A stretch of 16,243 bases of DNA from an uncultured Alphaproteobacteria bacterium. GTDB taxonomy: Bacteria > Pseudomonadota > Alphaproteobacteria > Rs-D84. A program made the position numbers and the translations under genes. The stretch lies in the NCBI GenBank assembly GCA_944390185.1, contig CALXPA010000014.1, positions 1 to 16,243 of the forward strand. Direction: 5' to 3'. Shown one piece after another: positions 13,637 through 16,243 of the stretch. Within the stretch, counting starts at the first letter, position 1; each line of letters begins with the position of its first letter. Under the pieces are notes generated by a model, which worked only from the letters and a program-made list of their open reading frames with translations, was not told the origin of the DNA and ran no database searches.

Positions 13637-13666
13637 ATTATAATTTTAAACGGTGGAAAAACGCAA
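13637..13666 (-). promoter_or_regulatory. Promoter of the beta-barrel gene
   Basis: On the minus strand TTGCGT (13666-13661), 18-bp spacer, perfect TATAAT (13642-13637), about 35 bp before the ATG. It overlaps the divergent PBP promoter. Confidence 0.6.
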
Positions 13667-13674
13667 GCCGTTTA
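13647..13674. promoter_or_regulatory. Inverted repeat between divergent promoters
   Basis: TAAACGG (13647-13653) and CCGTTTA (13668-13674) form a 7-bp inverted repeat with half-site centres 21 bp apart, two DNA turns. It lies across both divergent promoters, so a dimeric regulator bound here could affect the beta-barrel gene and the PBP gene together. Confidence 0.4.
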
Positions 13675-13683
13675 TGATATAAT
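13654..13683 (+). promoter_or_regulatory. Promoter of the class A PBP gene
   Basis: TGGAAA (13654-13659), 18-bp spacer, perfect TATAAT (13678-13683). Start near 13690, leader about 17 nt containing AGGGAAA. Confidence 0.55.
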
Positions 13684-13706
13684 TCCATCACAGGGAAATA
13701 CACACA

Positions 13707-15479
13707 ATGTCACGTACAGATAACCGTAACGAATCCAGAAAAAAACAGCGCCCCGGTCCGTCGCGTTGGGTGCGTGTCTTGGTGTGGTGTATTGATTTAT
13801 TTATGCTGGCGCTGGTTGGGGTGGCGATATATGTTGTTATAATCTTTTTACAGATGCCGTCACTGGATGCGATACTGCACGAAACGCGGCCGGCGGCGGT
13901 CATTTTCATGGATGCAGATGGTAATGAAATTCGTGCATCAAATCGAATTATGGGGGCGCCCGTATCGGTGGAAACATTGCCCCCCCATGTATGGCAGGCA
14001 ATTGTCGCAATCGAAGATAAACGATTCTTTGAACATGGGCCGATTGATATTCGTGGAATTACGCGGGCGATGCTGTCGAATATAATACATGGGCGACTGG
14101 CGGCGGGCGGGTCGTCAATAACGCAACAGACGGCGAAAAATATATTCTTGTCCCGCGAAAAAAAGATTTCGCGCAAGGTTCAAGAATTGATTTTATCATA
14201 CTGGCTGGAAAACCGTTTTACCAAGAACCAGGTACTGGATTTGTATATGAACCGGGTATCACTGGTTGGCGGTATGCGCGGAATTGACGCGGCATCGCGC
14301 GTCATGTTTCAAACGTCTGCGAATAATCTGTCAATTGCCCAGGCGGCGCAAATTGCCGCAATGTTAAAGGCGCCAACAACATACAGCCCACTGGCCAATC
14401 CTGATAAAAATATTGCCCGTGCACGGATTATATTGCAAGAAATGGTGCGCCAGGGATATATCACATTGAACCAGGCGCGTATCGCGGCGCGCGAATTGGC
14501 GCCTGCCGCACCGGCACAAAATACAAACATATATCGCTATTGGACAGACTTTGTTTTGGAAGAAGTTAAATCAACAATCGGCACATTTGAATCAGATATG
14601 TATGTGTATACCACGCTGGATATGGGGTTACAGGAACACATTGCCGATATATTGCCCGCCGCGGTCGACCCGTACCAGGGTGCTGTTGTTGCCATGGAAA
14701 CCGATGGTGCCGTACGTGCGATGGTTGGTGGTACGGATTACCAGGAAAGTCAATTTAATCGCGCGCTGGCGCTGCGTCAGCCGGGCAGTTCGTTCAAGCC
14801 TGTTGTATACCTGGTCGCATTGGAAAATGGTATGACACCAGATGCATATGTAAATGATTCGCCATTTTCGGTTGGTGATTATTCGCCCCAGAACTATAAC
14901 AACCGCTATTATGGTGATATAACATTGGCAACGGCATTTGCGAAATCGGTCAATTCTGTGCCGTTAAAGTTAACGGAAACATACGGGATTGATTCCGTGC
15001 TGGATATGGCGGCGCGCCTGGGGGTGGGGAATAAATTGCGGCGTGAATATTCAACCGTTCTGGGTGCGTCAGAGATATCGTTGCTGGATTTAACCAAGAT
15101 TTATGCTGTTATCTGGAACGATGGTCAATCGGTACGTCCGTATACAATTACAAAGATTACTGACCCATATGGCAATATAATTTATGAACGCAATCCATCT
15201 GAACCAATGCAAATTTTAATGCCCCAGACGGTTGATTACATGACACAATTGCTGGCGGATGTTGTGGCGCCGGGCGGCACCGGACACCGTGCGGCAGCCC
15301 TGGGCGTTCTGGGCGGCAAAACCGGGACCAGTAATAATAATCGTGATGCATGGTTTGTTGGTGCGTGGCGCGATTTGATAATTGGTGTATGGATGGGTAA
15401 TGATGACTTTACCCCGATGTCGTCCAAGATTACCGGCGGCACAATCCCCGCCACAATTTTCCATGATATAGTGAAATAA
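13707..15479 (+). CDS. Class A penicillin-binding protein (bifunctional peptidoglycan synthase, PBP1 family)
   Basis: A 590-residue inner-membrane enzyme that polymerises lipid II and cross-links peptidoglycan. A basic cytoplasmic tail (1-20) precedes one membrane anchor (about 23-48). The glycosyltransferase domain GT51 has AIEDKRFFEH (101-110, catalytic E103) and GGSSITQQTAKN (134-145); E160 in SRKVQE is the likely second glutamate. The transpeptidase domain has SxxK as SSFK (361-364), SVN (414-416) and KTGTS (538-542). All active-site motifs are present. It is shorter than the usual 700-850 residues of PBP1a, lacking the extra C-terminal and inter-domain regions. AGGGAAA before ATG 13707 sets the start. 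Which PBP1 subtype it represents cannot be fixed, so no symbol is given. No terminator is seen after it. Confidence 0.95.
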   Translation: MSRTDNRNESRKKQRPGPSRWVRVLVWCIDLFMLALVGVAIYVVIIFLQMPSLDAILHETRPAAVIFMDADGNEIRASNRIMGAPVSVETLPPHVWQAIVAIEDKRFFEHGPIDIRGITRAMLSNIIHGRLAAGGSSITQQTAKNIFLSREKKISRKVQELILSYWLENRFTKNQVLDLYMNRVSLVGGMRGIDAASRVMFQTSANNLSIAQAAQIAAMLKAPTTYSPLANPDKNIARARIILQEMVRQGYITLNQARIAARELAPAAPAQNTNIYRYWTDFVLEEVKSTIGTFESDMYVYTTLDMGLQEHIADILPAAVDPYQGAVVAMETDGAVRAMVGGTDYQESQFNRALALRQPGSSFKPVVYLVALENGMTPDAYVNDSPFSVGDYSPQNYNNRYYGDITLATAFAKSVNSVPLKLTETYGIDSVLDMAARLGVGNKLRREYSTVLGASEISLLDLTKIYAVIWNDGQSVRPYTITKITDPYGNIIYERNPSEPMQILMPQTVDYMTQLLADVVAPGGTGHRAAALGVLGGKTGTSNNNRDAWFVGAWRDLIIGVWMGNDDFTPMSSKITGGTIPATIFHDIVK

Positions 15480-15484
15480 ATCTG

Positions 15485-15513
15485 TTGAACGTATTTGTGC
15501 GATTTGGTATTGT
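15485..15513 (+). promoter_or_regulatory. Candidate promoter of the ABC transporter gene
   Basis: TTGAAC (15485-15490), 17-bp spacer, TATTGT (15508-15513). +1 would be near 15520, only about four bases before the ATG at 15524. Confidence 0.45.
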
Positions 15514-15523
15514 GAATAGCGCT

Positions 15524-16243
15524 ATGGCATACGATTACAACAAAAAATTACCCAAATCATTATGGAAATTTTATTTTAAATACGCAATGCGCGGCCATTG
15601 GCCGTTAATTATTGGTTGGGTTATATTTTTCTTGATCGTTAAATCTGATTCTGTGCTGTTTCCGAATTTTCAGCGCTGGTTTATTGCATTATTTGAACAA
15701 ACACCACCAGCCGGCCAGACTTTCTTGGAATTTGCACTGCCCACGATATTGCTGATTACAGGGTTGTTGATATTAATTGATACCAGTGTAATTTTCCGTG
15801 CTATGTTGCGTGGACGCTGGTCGCCAAAAATATCCAACCAGATTTCAGATGTCTTGAATGATTTGGTCCAGCACCAGTCCATGTCGTTTTGGACGGGGCG
15901 CATGGCAGGCAAAATAAATTCCCAGATTAACTATGTTTCCAACGGATTTAATGTGATAATAAATTTTATGGAAATATTCGGTTCTGTGCTGGTTATTCTG
16001 ATAAACGTTGGTTTAATTTTTGGTATTAATACATATGTGGCGCTGATTTTTGGATTCGTTTTTGTTTTTCGTCTGGTATATGGTATTGCATTGATGAAAC
16101 CGATGAGCAACGCTGCCAAATCCGCCAGCGAGGCGAACAGTTCATTATCCGGCAAGATTGTGGACAGCATTTCAAACTATTCAGTTGTAAAAATGTTCGC
16201 CGCCGCAGATTCAGAACGTAAATATTTGCAACCGGCGCGCGGT
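15524..16243 (+). CDS. ABC half-transporter (membrane domain), cut by the window end
   Basis: An open frame of 240 codons that runs off the right edge without a stop. It is the N-terminal membrane domain of an MsbA-type half-transporter: hydrophobic segments near 27-40, 69-91, 145-168 and 170-190, plus the family's coupling-helix region HQSMSFWTGRMAGKINSQI (117-135, compare 'H-x-P-x-x-F-F ... G-x-x-x-S-R-I'). SVVKMFAAADSERKYL (220-235) equals the 'V-K-x-F-x-x-E-x-x-E' stretch before the ATPase domain. The ATP-binding domain (Walker A, LSGGQ) would follow beyond 16243. Substrate unknown; lipids, LPS precursors or drugs are usual. ATG 15524 is chosen, with GTG 15512 an alternative; neither has a Shine-Dalgarno. 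It lies 44 bp after the PBP gene. Confidence 0.85.
   Translation, partial: MAYDYNKKLPKSLWKFYFKYAMRGHWPLIIGWVIFFLIVKSDSVLFPNFQRWFIALFEQTPPAGQTFLEFALPTILLITGLLILIDTSVIFRAMLRGRWSPKISNQISDVLNDLVQHQSMSFWTGRMAGKINSQINYVSNGFNVIINFMEIFGSVLVILINVGLIFGINTYVALIFGFVFVFRLVYGIALMKPMSNAAKSASEANSSLSGKIVDSISNYSVVKMFAAADSERKYLQPARG

Overview
The window looks like a piece of an alphaproteobacterial chromosome, about 16 kb, of moderate GC content and using the standard bacterial code (TGA is a stop; tryptophans are TGG). The best clue to the group is the RNase E, whose S1 domain carries an acidic insert typical of Alphaproteobacteria. FabI and the short DNA-binding protein in front of ligA also look alphaproteobacterial. 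Small intergenic gaps, a truncated RNase E and a short PBP1 suggest a compact, perhaps host- or gut-associated lineage, but this is inference and no finer placement is claimed.

Layout. (1) Positions 1-1566, accessory: the end of an integrated element abutting the 3' end of a tRNA-Asn gene. It holds a partial unknown gene, an excisionase-like helix-turn-helix protein, an unknown 220-residue protein and two direct repeats that could be integrase arm sites. (2) 1567-2622: tRNA-Asn (minus strand) and, divergently, fabI (fatty acid synthesis), each with a clear sigma-70-like promoter and a terminator. (3) 2651-8432: a small XRE-like regulator with a palindromic operator candidate at its own transcription start, then ligA (apparently leaderless), recG and a secreted M48 metalloprotease overlapping recG. 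This is a DNA repair/replication cluster followed by an envelope quality-control gene. (4) 8433-8836: no protein gene, but two tandem structured RNA genes of about 90 nt core, each with its own promoter and intrinsic terminator. The copies share blocks of sequence, while other stems differ in sequence and keep their pairing. I do not recognise this RNA family; it is the most interesting item in the window. (5) 8837-10946: a small unknown ORF, rph (minus strand) and a divergent membrane protein of the MprF-flippase-like family. (6) 11153-13602: rne and a convergent outer-membrane beta-barrel gene sharing a bidirectional terminator. (7) 13707-16243: a class A penicillin-binding protein and the start of an ABC half-transporter, which runs off the window.

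The core genes serve three themes: DNA maintenance (LigA, RecG), RNA processing (RNase PH, RNase E, tRNA-Asn) and envelope construction (FabI, M48 protease, flippase-like protein, beta-barrel, PBP, ABC exporter). All promoter, operator and RNA-structure calls were made by eye from the sequence; no searches or folding programs were run.
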